Positions 54,620 through 63,309 of a DNA stretch of 64,000 bases are shown piece after piece. Each line of letters begins with the position of its first letter. Position 1 is the stretch's first letter. Under the pieces are notes generated by a model. That model searched no databases. It had not been told where the DNA came from and saw nothing but the letters and a program-made list of their open reading frames with translations. The translations under genes and the position numbers were made by a program. Source of the stretch: Anatilimnocola aggregata (lineage in GTDB: Bacteria > Planctomycetota > Planctomycetia > Pirellulales > Pirellulaceae); the NCBI RefSeq assembly GCF_007747655.1, contig NZ_CP036274.1:186001-250000 (forward strand), written 5' to 3'.

Positions 54620-56284
54620 ATGCGTCTACTACACAAGTTAGCTTTCCTGCTCATCGCGACCGTGGCGACAAGCACCGCAAGTCGCTCACTATTCTCTGCG
54701 GAAACAGCCACTGCAGGCCGTCCACCCAACATTCTGCTAATTATGGCCGATGACTTGGGTTACTCGGACCTTGGCTGTTATGGAGCGGAGATTGAAACGC
54801 CGAATCTCGATGGGCTGGCGAAGGGTGGGCTGCGGTTCACGCAGTTCTATAACACGGCCCGCTGTTGGCCGACGCGGTCGGCACTCCTCACCGGCCACTA
54901 TGCCCAGGCTATTCGTCGCGATGCGATTCCTGGAGTGCGCAGCGGCGGGCAAGGAACGCGGCCCGCTTGGGCTTCGCTTTTGCCGACAATGCTACGGCAA
55001 AAGAACTATCGGAACTATCACAGCGGCAAGTGGCACATCGATGGCAAGCCGCTGCAAAACGGCTTCGATCATTCGTACGACTTGGGTGGAGTCAGCCAGA
55101 GCAACTTCTTCAAAGTGCAAAGTGTGACTGAGGACGAAAAGCCCGTTCCGCCGCAGGAAAACTTCTACTCGACCACGGCGATTGCCGATCATGCCGTCCG
55201 CTGTTTGCAGGAACATGGCGAGCAGTTTGCTGATCGTCCGTTCTTTCATTATCTCTGCTTCACCGCGCCGCACTTTCCGCTGCATGCGTTGCCGGAAGAC
55301 ATTGCCAAGTATCGCGACAAATACAAAGCGGGCTGGAATGTAGTTCAGCAAGCTCGTTACGAACGAATGAAGGCCATGCAAATTGTCAACTGCGAGCTCG
55401 CCCCGATGGAGCGCGAAGTGGGCCCGCCGTATGCGTTCCCCGAGGCGCTTGCCAAGTTGGGGCCCGGTGAAGTGAATCGCCCATTGCCGTGGAGCGAGTT
55501 GACCCCCGAGCAGCAGGCGTTTCAGGCCGAGAAGATGGCCATCCATGCAGCTATGGTCGATCGGATGGATCGCGAGATCGGCAAGGTCCTCGCTCAGATC
55601 AAGGCGATGAAGCAGTTCGAGAATACGCTCGTCTTGTTTCTATCCGATAATGGCGCTAGTGCCGAAATGATGGTCCGTGGCGATGGTCACGACCCCACGG
55701 CGCCACTTGGTTCGGCGGCGACTTTCCCTTGCCTCGGGCCGGGCTGGTCGAGTTCGTCGAACACGCCCTTTCGTCGCCATAAAACCTGGGTGCATGAAGG
55801 AGGGATCTCCACGCCACTGATTGCGCACTGGCCACAAGGCATTCAGTCGTCAGGCGAGCTGCGTCAGCAGGCAGGACATGTGGTCGATATTGTCCCTACG
55901 CTGCTCGAAGTTGCCGGCGCTAAGGCCCCAGCACCCGCGAATAACGAGGCGGTGCCCGCGATGGCTGGCAAGAGTCTGGTCCCCGCTTGGGCGAAAGGGG
56001 CTACTCCCGCGCCCGTTGAACTTTGGTGGCTGCACGAAGGAAACCGCGCACTCCGCTCCGGCGATTGGAAGTTGGTCGCGGCGAAAGATCAGCCCTGGGA
56101 GTTGTACGATCTGTCGAAGGACCGCGGTGAACTGAACAATCTCGCTGCCCAGCAGCCCGACAAAGTGAAAGAACTGGAGAGCCACTGGCAGCAACGGTTC
56201 GAGGAGTACCGCGCCCTCGCTTTGAAGAATGCCACGGCAGAAGACTTGCGCAACACCCCGAAGAAAAAAGGAAAGAAGCAATGA
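54620..56284 (+). CDS. Arylsulfatase, type I (copy 1)
   Basis: A 554-residue exported sulfatase. The signal peptide MRLLHKLAFLLIATVAT ends near SAETA. NILLIMADDLGYSDLGCYG is the N-terminal metal-binding strand. Cys82 in CWPTRSALLTG fits the CxPxR motif whose cysteine is converted to formylglycine. TLVLFLSDNGAS supplies further calcium ligands, and a DUF4976-like C-terminus follows (YDLSKDRGELNNLA). It removes sulfate esters, probably from algal polysaccharides. The start at 54620 was chosen for the signal peptide; upstream in-frame sequence from 54428 begins with TTG and is unsupported. It overlaps the next sulfatase by four bases (ATGA). Confidence 0.9.
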   Translation: MRLLHKLAFLLIATVATSTASRSLFSAETATAGRPPNILLIMADDLGYSDLGCYGAEIETPNLDGLAKGGLRFTQFYNTARCWPTRSALLTGHYAQAIRRDAIPGVRSGGQGTRPAWASLLPTMLRQKNYRNYHSGKWHIDGKPLQNGFDHSYDLGGVSQSNFFKVQSVTEDEKPVPPQENFYSTTAIADHAVRCLQEHGEQFADRPFFHYLCFTAPHFPLHALPEDIAKYRDKYKAGWNVVQQARYERMKAMQIVNCELAPMEREVGPPYAFPEALAKLGPGEVNRPLPWSELTPEQQAFQAEKMAIHAAMVDRMDREIGKVLAQIKAMKQFENTLVLFLSDNGASAEMMVRGDGHDPTAPLGSAATFPCLGPGWSSSSNTPFRRHKTWVHEGGISTPLIAHWPQGIQSSGELRQQAGHVVDIVPTLLEVAGAKAPAPANNEAVPAMAGKSLVPAWAKGATPAPVELWWLHEGNRALRSGDWKLVAAKDQPWELYDLSKDRGELNNLAAQQPDKVKELESHWQQRFEEYRALALKNATAEDLRNTPKKKGKKQ

Positions 56285-57852
56285 AGTCCCTCTCCGGGCT
56301 AGTGATGGGGCTGCTGTTACTCCTTTCTGCCGGTGCCTTCGCCGCCGATGAGACCACGCCGCGCAAGCCGAACATCATCTACATCCTTTGCGACGATCTG
56401 GGCTATGGCGACGTGAAGTGCCTCAACCCGGACTGCAAGATTGCTACTCCGCATGTCGACGCGCTCGCCAAGTCGGGGATGACCTTCACCGATGCTCACA
56501 GCGGCTCGGCTGTCTGCACGCCGACGCGTTACGGGGTGATGACGGGGCGGTATGCCTGGCGGACGAAGTTGCAGCGGGGCGTGCTTGGCGGGCTCAGTCC
56601 CTCGCTAATCGATCCCGCGCGGATGACAGTGGCCAGCCTGCTGAAGAAGGAGGGCTATCGCACCGCCTGCGTCGGCAAGTGGCACTTGGGGCTCGATTGG
56701 ATCAAGCAACCCGGCAAGCAGGTAAACGAGTTGAACATTGAAAGTGCGCAGCAAGTGAACAACGTCGATTACTCGAAGCCCTTCGGCGGCGGACCGCTCG
56801 GCGCAGGTTTCGACGAGTACTTCGGCATCAGCGCTTCGCTCGATATGGTGCCCTACACTTTCCTGAAGAACGATCGCGTCGCTGTGCTTCCCACTGCCGA
56901 AAAGACGTTTCCTATGATGCTCGGTCTCCTGGGTGGCCAAACGCGCAAGGGGCCGGCTGCGCCCGACTTCGAAGCTGCCGACGTGCTTCCCGCGCTCACG
57001 AAAGAAGCGATCGCGTTTATCAACCGGCAAGCGCCGGATGCACACGCGGGCAAACCGTTCTTCTTGTATCTTCCCTTGGCCTCGCCCCATACGCCGATTG
57101 TTCCCACGAGCGAATGGCAGGGAAAAAGCGGGCTCAATCCGTATGCCGATTTTGTGATGCAAACCGATGACGCCGTCGGTCAATTGATGCGGACGCTCGA
57201 CGAACAAAAACTGGCAGAAAACACGCTCGTCATTTTCACCAGCGACAACGGCTGTTCGCCGCAAGCGAACTTTGGCGAACTGAAAGAAAAGGGACACAAC
57301 CCCAGCTATGTCTTCCGCGGCACCAAGGCCGACATCTTCGAGGGTGGGCATCGCGTCCCGTTCATTGTCCGCTGGCCCGCGCAAGTTCCGGCGGGCAAGA
57401 CCTCGGACCAGCTCACTTGTCTTACCGATTTCTTTGCGACGGCAGCGGCCGTTGCAGGTGCCGATGTTCCCGCCAATGCAGCCGAAGATAGTGTGAACAT
57501 GTTGCCGGCGATCACGGGGAAGGCGCACGAGCCGATTCGCGAAGCGGTCGTGCATCACTCCATCAACGGCTCGTTTGCCATTCGCCGCGGCAACTACAAG
57601 CTGGAGTTCTGCCCAGGCTCAGGTGGCTGGAGCGAGCCAAAGCCGGGAACCAAGTTGGCCAAGGAACTCCCCGAGGTTCAGCTGTACGATCTGGAGAGCG
57701 ACATCGGGGAGCAGAAGAACTTGCACGATGCCGAACCCAATGTGGTGCGTGAACTGACCAGGTTGTTGAATCGCTACTTCACTATCGGCCGGAGTACGCC
57801 CGGTGTGCCGCAGAAGAACGACGTCGAGATTCCGCTGGTCGGCAATCCGTAG
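56281..57852 (+). CDS. Arylsulfatase, type I (copy 2)
   Basis: A 523-residue exported sulfatase. The signal peptide (MKSLSGLVMGLLLLLSAGA, cleaved near FAADE) is followed by NIIYILCDDLGYGDV (metal site), Cys79 in CTPTRYGVMTG as the formylglycine site, GKWHLGLDW with the conserved Lys-His, and VIFTSDNGCSP. It is translationally coupled to the first sulfatase through ATGA and differs enough to suggest a different substrate. Both need a formylglycine-generating enzyme; none with catalytic cysteines is visible in the window. Confidence 0.92.
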   Translation: MKSLSGLVMGLLLLLSAGAFAADETTPRKPNIIYILCDDLGYGDVKCLNPDCKIATPHVDALAKSGMTFTDAHSGSAVCTPTRYGVMTGRYAWRTKLQRGVLGGLSPSLIDPARMTVASLLKKEGYRTACVGKWHLGLDWIKQPGKQVNELNIESAQQVNNVDYSKPFGGGPLGAGFDEYFGISASLDMVPYTFLKNDRVAVLPTAEKTFPMMLGLLGGQTRKGPAAPDFEAADVLPALTKEAIAFINRQAPDAHAGKPFFLYLPLASPHTPIVPTSEWQGKSGLNPYADFVMQTDDAVGQLMRTLDEQKLAENTLVIFTSDNGCSPQANFGELKEKGHNPSYVFRGTKADIFEGGHRVPFIVRWPAQVPAGKTSDQLTCLTDFFATAAAVAGADVPANAAEDSVNMLPAITGKAHEPIREAVVHHSINGSFAIRRGNYKLEFCPGSGGWSEPKPGTKLAKELPEVQLYDLESDIGEQKNLHDAEPNVVRELTRLLNRYFTIGRSTPGVPQKNDVEIPLVGNP

Positions 57853-57882
57853 CGCTAGTTCCTGAACATCGGCATCAGCACA

Positions 57883-59112
57883 TTAACTCGTTTTTCCCAG
57901 CTTCGATAATTCCTTCTCGCTGGGAAAATCGCTGACGAGATAGCGCGGCGGGTAGCAGTCTTGCGCTTGCAGCAAGTGGCCGACGACTTGCTGCACCCGG
58001 TCCCAGGGAGCTTGGGCGAGTAATTGCGGCTGCTTCGGATCGCCCCCCATGAAGTAGACCTGCTCTGTCTCGGGGAGCAACGTCGGCACGTCGCGCGGCC
58101 AGATGCAGTAGCTTGACGTGTTGCCCGTCTGGCTGTCTTGCACGCCGCTGAAAGATGAGACGAACACGTCTTCGCCGCGCGCGGAGTGCAACTGTTCGAG
58201 CAGGTCTTTCTGGTCGTTGTACTCGCCGCCAATGCTTCGCAGCTTGAGTTCGTGCAGGCGGTTATACGCGGGAGACGAAGGCTCTGGCAGCCACGATTGC
58301 CATTCGTCATCGACCAGCGTGAGCATCACGCCCGAAATGGGGCGCGGCTTTTGATAGGCCTCTTCCGCCAGTGTGGCGAGCAGTTGCAGCCCTTCGTGAT
58401 CGTCCTGCCCGGCGACCAGCAGCGTGTCCCGATTGGGAACAATCGCCACCGGCAAGCCGCGCACGGGGAAGGTGCGAATCACATCGACGAGTAACAGGCG
58501 CGAAGCATCGTAGTTATCGCCCGTGGCCGTTGCAAAGACGCGATCGTCGAGCGAGGCCACCGAGATGTTGTTCATCTGTTCGAGATTGTGCCGGGCCGCT
58601 TCTACTGCCTCATAAAACGTGACGTTCCAGTCGTCGAGATCCTGCTGGCCAATCGATCGCATCGCGTGCGGCAAGTCATACACCAGCGACAGGGCCAGGT
58701 GATCGCCGATCAACTGCTGGGGAATGTTGACCTTGTCGCTCCCCTTGAGCCGCGCTTGCAGGCGCACCGCTTCAATCTGAAAGCGCGAGCGAATCACGGG
58801 GAGCAAGTCGGGATGAACGTCTTCAAAATCTTCGGGCAACTCGAAGGTCTTGCTGGCCAGCGAGCCGCGAATGAACCGCTGCATGATGGCCGCCCGCTCG
58901 CCTCGCGACACCTGGCAATATTCCTGATAGACGTTGGCCAGATTGATGAAGCCGCCATCCTTACGCAACAGCAGAAACTGACCAGCATCGTAAGTGAGCG
59001 GCCCTTCGAGCTTGCTCTTGGCAATCTCGGCCAGCATGAGGCGAGCGAACTTGTCTTTGCTCGGCGGACGGAAGAAATAGTCGAACCAGCCCACGGCCTC
59101 ATACTCCTGCAC
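57883..59112 (-). CDS. DUF1444-like protein
   Basis: A 409-residue cytoplasmic protein. It starts WFDYFFRPPSKDKFARLML; its middle contains FPVRGLPVAIVPNRDTLLVAG and LATLAEEAYQKPRPISG, which resemble DUF1444 (YtpQ-like) proteins of unknown function. No signal peptide, membrane segment or catalytic motif is seen. The first usable start is GTG at 59112, because an in-frame stop lies just upstream; no strong ribosome site is visible. It converges on the second sulfatase with a 30-base gap. Confidence 0.7.
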   Translation of the reverse strand: MQEYEAVGWFDYFFRPPSKDKFARLMLAEIAKSKLEGPLTYDAGQFLLLRKDGGFINLANVYQEYCQVSRGERAAIMQRFIRGSLASKTFELPEDFEDVHPDLLPVIRSRFQIEAVRLQARLKGSDKVNIPQQLIGDHLALSLVYDLPHAMRSIGQQDLDDWNVTFYEAVEAARHNLEQMNNISVASLDDRVFATATGDNYDASRLLLVDVIRTFPVRGLPVAIVPNRDTLLVAGQDDHEGLQLLATLAEEAYQKPRPISGVMLTLVDDEWQSWLPEPSSPAYNRLHELKLRSIGGEYNDQKDLLEQLHSARGEDVFVSSFSGVQDSQTGNTSSYCIWPRDVPTLLPETEQVYFMGGDPKQPQLLAQAPWDRVQQVVGHLLQAQDCYPPRYLVSDFPSEKELSKLGKTS

Positions 59113-59194
59113 GCCACGAATGCCTTAGTCGCACTGTACTACGTTGGCGAGTGGGAAGAAAGAAGTGAGAACGGAGAAGGGAGCAGTCAAAGAT

Positions 59195-59656
59195 CTATTT
59201 ACAGGCCATGTTCTTCGCGCGCATGTCGAACGGCTGCGGGCCTCGCGGGCGATTCGGGCGGATGATCAGAGCTACTTGCACGGCCAGCCACCAGGCCAGC
59301 GGAATGAGCGTTAAACCCGCCACCCAAAACCAAACGGGACTAGGTATCGAGATCAAATTGACCAGCGCGGCGAACCATAAGAAGGCGGCGATAATGCCCG
59401 CCAGTACCATCCGCCTGCTTGCGCAGGTCAGCGCGGCAACCAGCGATCCGCCGAACGAACCCACGGTCCAAGCGGCCAGGACGAACGCGAACGAAGCGGG
59501 AGTCAACTCTGCGAAAGCTGCCTGTTGCTTCACTTTGTCGACTGACATGATGCCCTCCGGTGGCGGCACGATGGTCATGCCTACGAGTTCGATCACCAGG
59601 ACCAAACCCATCGCCACCATCAGGCCCAGCACGACGCCAGCGATGTTGCGGAACAT
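59195..59656 (-). CDS. Small four-helix membrane protein, unknown function
   Basis: A 153-residue protein with four hydrophobic segments: near residues 5-28 (IAGVVLGLMVAMGLVLVI), 58-80, 84-105 and 110-133. A short polar loop lies at 30-52. Family unknown; the ending DMRAKNMACK is basic and probably cytoplasmic. It lies 82 bases upstream of the DUF1444-like gene on the same strand and may be co-transcribed. Confidence 0.7.
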   Translation of the reverse strand: MFRNIAGVVLGLMVAMGLVLVIELVGMTIVPPPEGIMSVDKVKQQAAFAELTPASFAFVLAAWTVGSFGGSLVAALTCASRRMVLAGIIAAFLWFAALVNLISIPSPVWFWVAGLTLIPLAWWLAVQVALIIRPNRPRGPQPFDMRAKNMACK

Positions 59657-59683
59657 AAAAGGGGCTCAGTTCAAAATTGGGAT

Positions 59684-59768
59684 AGGCATCCTGCCTGTCA
59701 GAGTCTTTCTACGAAATTCACAGGCTGGAAGCCTATGCCACGGAATTCACAAGCTAAAAGTCTGTGCC
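59684..59768. repeat. Palindrome plus two tandem 29-base units
   Basis: AGGCA-TCC-TGCCT at 59684-59696 matches the core of the repeat at 8681. It is followed by two imperfect direct repeats of 29 bases, 59711-59739 and 59740-59768, each running from ACG(A/G)AATTCACA to TGTGCC/TATGCC. Dispersed intergenic repeat material. Confidence 0.6.
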
Positions 59769-59772
59769 ACGA

Positions 59773-61482
59773 TTAACCATACTGCAGGCGGGGCTGCGTC
59801 GTGCGCGATATCGGTACGTCGATTAGCAGTGGTCGGTTTCCTTGCCAGGCTTGCTGAATCGTATCACACAGTTCGTCGGGCTCGCTGATTCTTTTTGCCT
59901 GCACGCCGAAGCCTTCGGCCACCTTCACAAAGTCAACTTCCGGCCCGACCAGATCGAGTCCTTCAAACTCATCGGCCAGTGCGTGCGGCAGTTGTAGCCC
60001 CTTCGCGCCAATCTTCAGAATTTGGTATTGGGCGTTGTTACAAATGACGAACACGACCGGCAACTGATACCGGGCAGCGGACCATAACCCTTGAATGCCA
60101 TAGCTGGCCGCTCCTTCGCCGAGCAGCGCAAGGACCGGCCGCTCGGGCCAGGCAAGCTTCACACCAATCGAGACGCCGAGTCCCCAGCCCAGCGCCCAGC
60201 CGCGATGACCAAAGTAGCCCGTGGTGTTCTTCAGCGCGCCGAGTCGTTCGAACGTGGTGTTGGTCGTCGTCACCGCTTCTTCAATCACAGCCACATTGTC
60301 GGGCAGAGTCCGCGCCAGTGAACCCATCAGCGCGCGGGGCGTAAGCGGCCTTAACTCACGATCGCCGGCGATGTCTTTTTCGAGTCGATTGCGCGCGGCC
60401 TGATGCGCGGCGATATGCCGCAGCGTGCGCGTCCGAATCAGTTCCCGTTGCTCGGGCGCTAGTTGCGGCTCGCACAGTCTGAGCATCGTGCCGAGATCGG
60501 CGAGCCCTGCCTTGGTGTCGCCAAGAATGCCGACATCGAGCGGATAATTCTTGTTCAGCTGCCAGGGATCTTCGTCGAGTTGAACCAGCTTGATCTGCTC
60601 CGGCAACGGGCGGTCGGGCTCGTGGTGCATGTAGAGGCGAAGCAGATCCATGCCGACGACAAGCAGCGCGTCATACTCTTTCAAGCGCTCGCGAATCTCG
60701 GGCGACCACAGCGGCAGTCCTTGGCCGTACAGCGGATGTTCGCAGGGGAACGCCAGCCGGCCATGCGTGGTCCCCGGTTCAGAAATGACCGGAGCGCCCA
60801 GTCGTTCGGCAACCGCGACCAGTTCTTGTACCGCGTCCCGCTCGGTGACTCGACTGCCGGCGAGAATCGCAGGGTTCTTCGCCGAGAGCAACACTTCCAC
60901 GGCTCGCTGCAGTGCTTCCAGGGGCGGACGAACGCGCGTGCTGGGCAACCGCGGTGGCGTCAGGTCGAGCCCCTCGGCCAGCTCCATTTGCACATCGACG
61001 GGCAAGGACAAAAAAACCGGCCCGGTCGGCGGTGTGAGGGCGGCTTGCACGGCGCGGCGAATGGCGTTGGGAACATCTTCGACCCGATTCACCTCGGCCG
61101 ACCACTTCGTCCACGGGCGAGCGACCGCCACCATATCTCCGGCCAGAATCGGATCCTCAAATCGCAACTTGCGACTCGTTTGCCCCGCCGTGACCAGGAG
61201 CGGAGTCCCCTCGCGAAAGGCGTTGTACAGAATGCCCATCGCGTGCCCCAGCCCGCAGCTGATGTGCAGATTGACCACCGCCAGGCCCCCCGAGGCCATC
61301 GCGTAGCCGTCGGCCATTGCCATCACCGGCACTTCCTGCAGCCCCAAGATGTACTGAAAGCGGCGGTCGGAAACCAAGGCTTCGTTCAGTGGCAACTCGG
61401 TCGTTCCCGGGTTGCCAAAAATGTGCCGCACACCAGCGCCGTGCAGCAGTTCGAGCGCCGCCTGAATGCCTGAAGTTTTCAT
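59773..61482 (-). CDS. mdlC: ThDP-dependent benzoylformate decarboxylase-like enzyme
   Basis: A 569-residue thiamine-diphosphate enzyme. The N-terminal Pyr domain has the catalytic glutamate in GLQEVPVMAMADGYA and a His in NLHISCGLGHAMG. The PP domain has the GDG-type motif as GEGAASYGIQGLW ending in VICNN, which binds Mg-ThDP. Length and the HIFGNPGTTELPL start match benzoylformate decarboxylase and the wider acetolactate-synthase family. It would decarboxylate an aromatic or branched 2-oxo acid; the substrate is not determined. The gene stands alone, so mandelate-pathway context is absent and mdlC is only a best guess. Confidence 0.82.
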   Translation of the reverse strand: MKTSGIQAALELLHGAGVRHIFGNPGTTELPLNEALVSDRRFQYILGLQEVPVMAMADGYAMASGGLAVVNLHISCGLGHAMGILYNAFREGTPLLVTAGQTSRKLRFEDPILAGDMVAVARPWTKWSAEVNRVEDVPNAIRRAVQAALTPPTGPVFLSLPVDVQMELAEGLDLTPPRLPSTRVRPPLEALQRAVEVLLSAKNPAILAGSRVTERDAVQELVAVAERLGAPVISEPGTTHGRLAFPCEHPLYGQGLPLWSPEIRERLKEYDALLVVGMDLLRLYMHHEPDRPLPEQIKLVQLDEDPWQLNKNYPLDVGILGDTKAGLADLGTMLRLCEPQLAPEQRELIRTRTLRHIAAHQAARNRLEKDIAGDRELRPLTPRALMGSLARTLPDNVAVIEEAVTTTNTTFERLGALKNTTGYFGHRGWALGWGLGVSIGVKLAWPERPVLALLGEGAASYGIQGLWSAARYQLPVVFVICNNAQYQILKIGAKGLQLPHALADEFEGLDLVGPEVDFVKVAEGFGVQAKRISEPDELCDTIQQAWQGNRPLLIDVPISRTTQPRLQYG

Positions 61483-62071
61483 GCAGAAATTGTACCCGTG
61501 AGACAGACTTTCTGCCTGTTGTTGAGTTTGAGTTCAGGGCAGAGCGACACGGAGTGCCACGAACTGCCGGCCACGAATCAGGAAATTTCCGTTATTTTCA
61601 AATATCGCGCAAATTGCTGGTGTCTCACAAAGGCTTGCGCGGTAAGCAATTATGCTCCGCGGGCTCGCCGTAAGTCCTTGCCGCATGCGGAAACTCGCGA
61701 AAATCAATTTCCAGAATTTCCATAATGAGTGCGCGGCAACTACTCAGCAATGTTGCGACATAAACGACACAAATTTCACGCAGTTACTACCAGATTGTCA
61801 ATGAGCGCGCCAATAAGTTTCGATGCGCAGTTGTTGACTAGTCTGGTCCGCTGCAAAAAATTTACCGATTCACGCTGGCGAACAATCTGCCCGGGGTCGG
61901 GAGGCTTTTCGGGCAAGTTGACCGTGTCTTCAGCCGCTTGGCGACGGCCCGAAAATCCTCCAGAACCCAAACGTCCGAATCCCACAATCAGGGGTTAGGT
62001 TGGTGTTTCGGGCCAAGGGTCGACAGCAAACGGGCTGGCCGAACTCGCCCGATAACCAACGCCGACCCCGG
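61483..62071. other. Gene-free region with a long inverted repeat
   Basis: About 590 bases with no credible gene. GGAGGCTTTTCGGGC (61900-61914) is the near-perfect complement (14 of 15) of GCCCGAAAATCCTCC (61947-61961), enclosing a 32-base loop, and GGGT/ACCC pairing extends it. It may be a structured RNA or a repeat arm; no T-tract follows. Confidence 0.5.
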
Positions 62072-62935
62072 TCATGCTGACTTGGCGATCGCTTCCTTGG
62101 CGACGGCGAGGCATTCTTTCATCTCGCTGATCGGGTCCTTGGGGTTGGCTTCGTATTCGAGGCAGAGGGAACCGTCGGCGGGGAACTTGATGGTGCGCAG
62201 GGCTTTGAAGAGGCCGACGACATCGAGGTGCCCCTTGCCGATGATGACGTTGCTCGACTTGGGGGTGTTCGCTTCCTTCTCGTCCTTGATGTGGGCGCCG
62301 AACACGCGTGGGCCGAGTTCCAGCACACACTTCACCGGGTCTTCGCCGCTGCGGATGAAGTGGCCGCAGTCGACGCAAGCACCGAAGTTCTTATGCCGCC
62401 CCTCGACGGCTTTCTTCACGCTGTCGAGCTTATCGAACAGGGCGTTCGGGCCGTGGTTATGAATGGCGATGCGAATGTCGTATTCGGCGACCAGTTTATC
62501 CAAGCTGTCGAACGAATCGGGGGTGGGGTTGGCGGTGATGACGCGAACGCCGATCTTCTTGGCAAAGTCGAACAGTTTGCGATTGGCCTCGTGGTCTTTG
62601 CCAAAACCATGCACGCCGTGACCGGAGAGTTTGATGTCGGCGTCTTTGAGCAACTTCTGGGTCTCGGCGATTTGCTCGTCGGTCGCCTTGGCATCCAGAT
62701 GCTTGTTGTAGAACTCCGCATAGTGCAGCCCCATCCCCTGCAAGTGGCGAACGGCCTCCTGCGTGTTGAAGTTCCGCAGCGAATAGCTCTGGGCACCCAG
62801 CGGAAAACCACCCCAAGGATCGTCGGCCAGCAAGTTCGCCTTGGCCAGAACCTGCGGCACATCGAACCAGGTGGCTCCAGCGGCCGCAGCAGCGGCAATA
62901 GCGACGAAACGACGACGGGAGAAGTTGGAGTTCAT
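62072..62935 (-). CDS. Tat-exported sugar phosphate isomerase/epimerase-like protein
   Basis: A 287-residue protein. SRRRFVAIAAAAAAGA at the N-terminus is a twin-arginine signal. The mature part is a xylose-isomerase-like TIM barrel: SLRNFNTQEAVRHLQGMGL, HGVHGFGKDHEANRKLFDFA, IAIHNHGPN with metal-ligand His, ACVDCGHFIRSGEDPV and GAHIKDEKEANT, ending in SLCLEYEANPKD. These exported TIM barrels are common in planctomycetes beside DUF1080 and oxidoreductase genes; the substrate is unknown. No neighbour on the same strand suggests an operon. Confidence 0.85.
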   Translation of the reverse strand: MNSNFSRRRFVAIAAAAAAGATWFDVPQVLAKANLLADDPWGGFPLGAQSYSLRNFNTQEAVRHLQGMGLHYAEFYNKHLDAKATDEQIAETQKLLKDADIKLSGHGVHGFGKDHEANRKLFDFAKKIGVRVITANPTPDSFDSLDKLVAEYDIRIAIHNHGPNALFDKLDSVKKAVEGRHKNFGACVDCGHFIRSGEDPVKCVLELGPRVFGAHIKDEKEANTPKSSNVIIGKGHLDVVGLFKALRTIKFPADGSLCLEYEANPKDPISEMKECLAVAKEAIAKSA

Positions 62936-63309
62936 GAGAGCCTCGGAGAGAAGGAGTCAGAAGGCAGAGGACAGAAGACTATTGAACCGGCATTATGTAG
63001 GCGGAAGTGGGCAGTCTCAACCGGCAGGGGGCGATTGATTGGCGAAATTGGGGTGACTTAGCAAGACAGGGAAACTGCCTTGAGCTTGCGACTTCGAGAA
63101 AAACTGTCGGTTGTAGCGGAAGTTCTGATTTTAACCGTTCTGACGTGTCGATAGGAGCTTTCGAGCCGAGATTGCGCGGGGCGATGCCGTTTCCGCAAAG
63201 TCTGACGGCTAGATGCAAGTCAAGAACACTCGACGACGCGGGCTAGCACAACGTAGCCCGGCCTGTGGTCAGGCGCTAGGAAGATCCTATGAGCCGCGGA
63301 GACTCGCCG
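62936..63309. other. Divergent intergenic region before the porin gene
   Basis: About 370 bases with no supported gene. It must contain promoters for the isomerase-like gene and the porin gene. GGAG at 63298-63301 is the porin ribosome site; the rest shows no assignable element. Confidence 0.5.

Noticed and set aside
61729-61998. 89-residue open frame in the gene-free region
   Set aside because: No ribosome site, no domain, and it reads through the inverted repeat; treated as non-coding.
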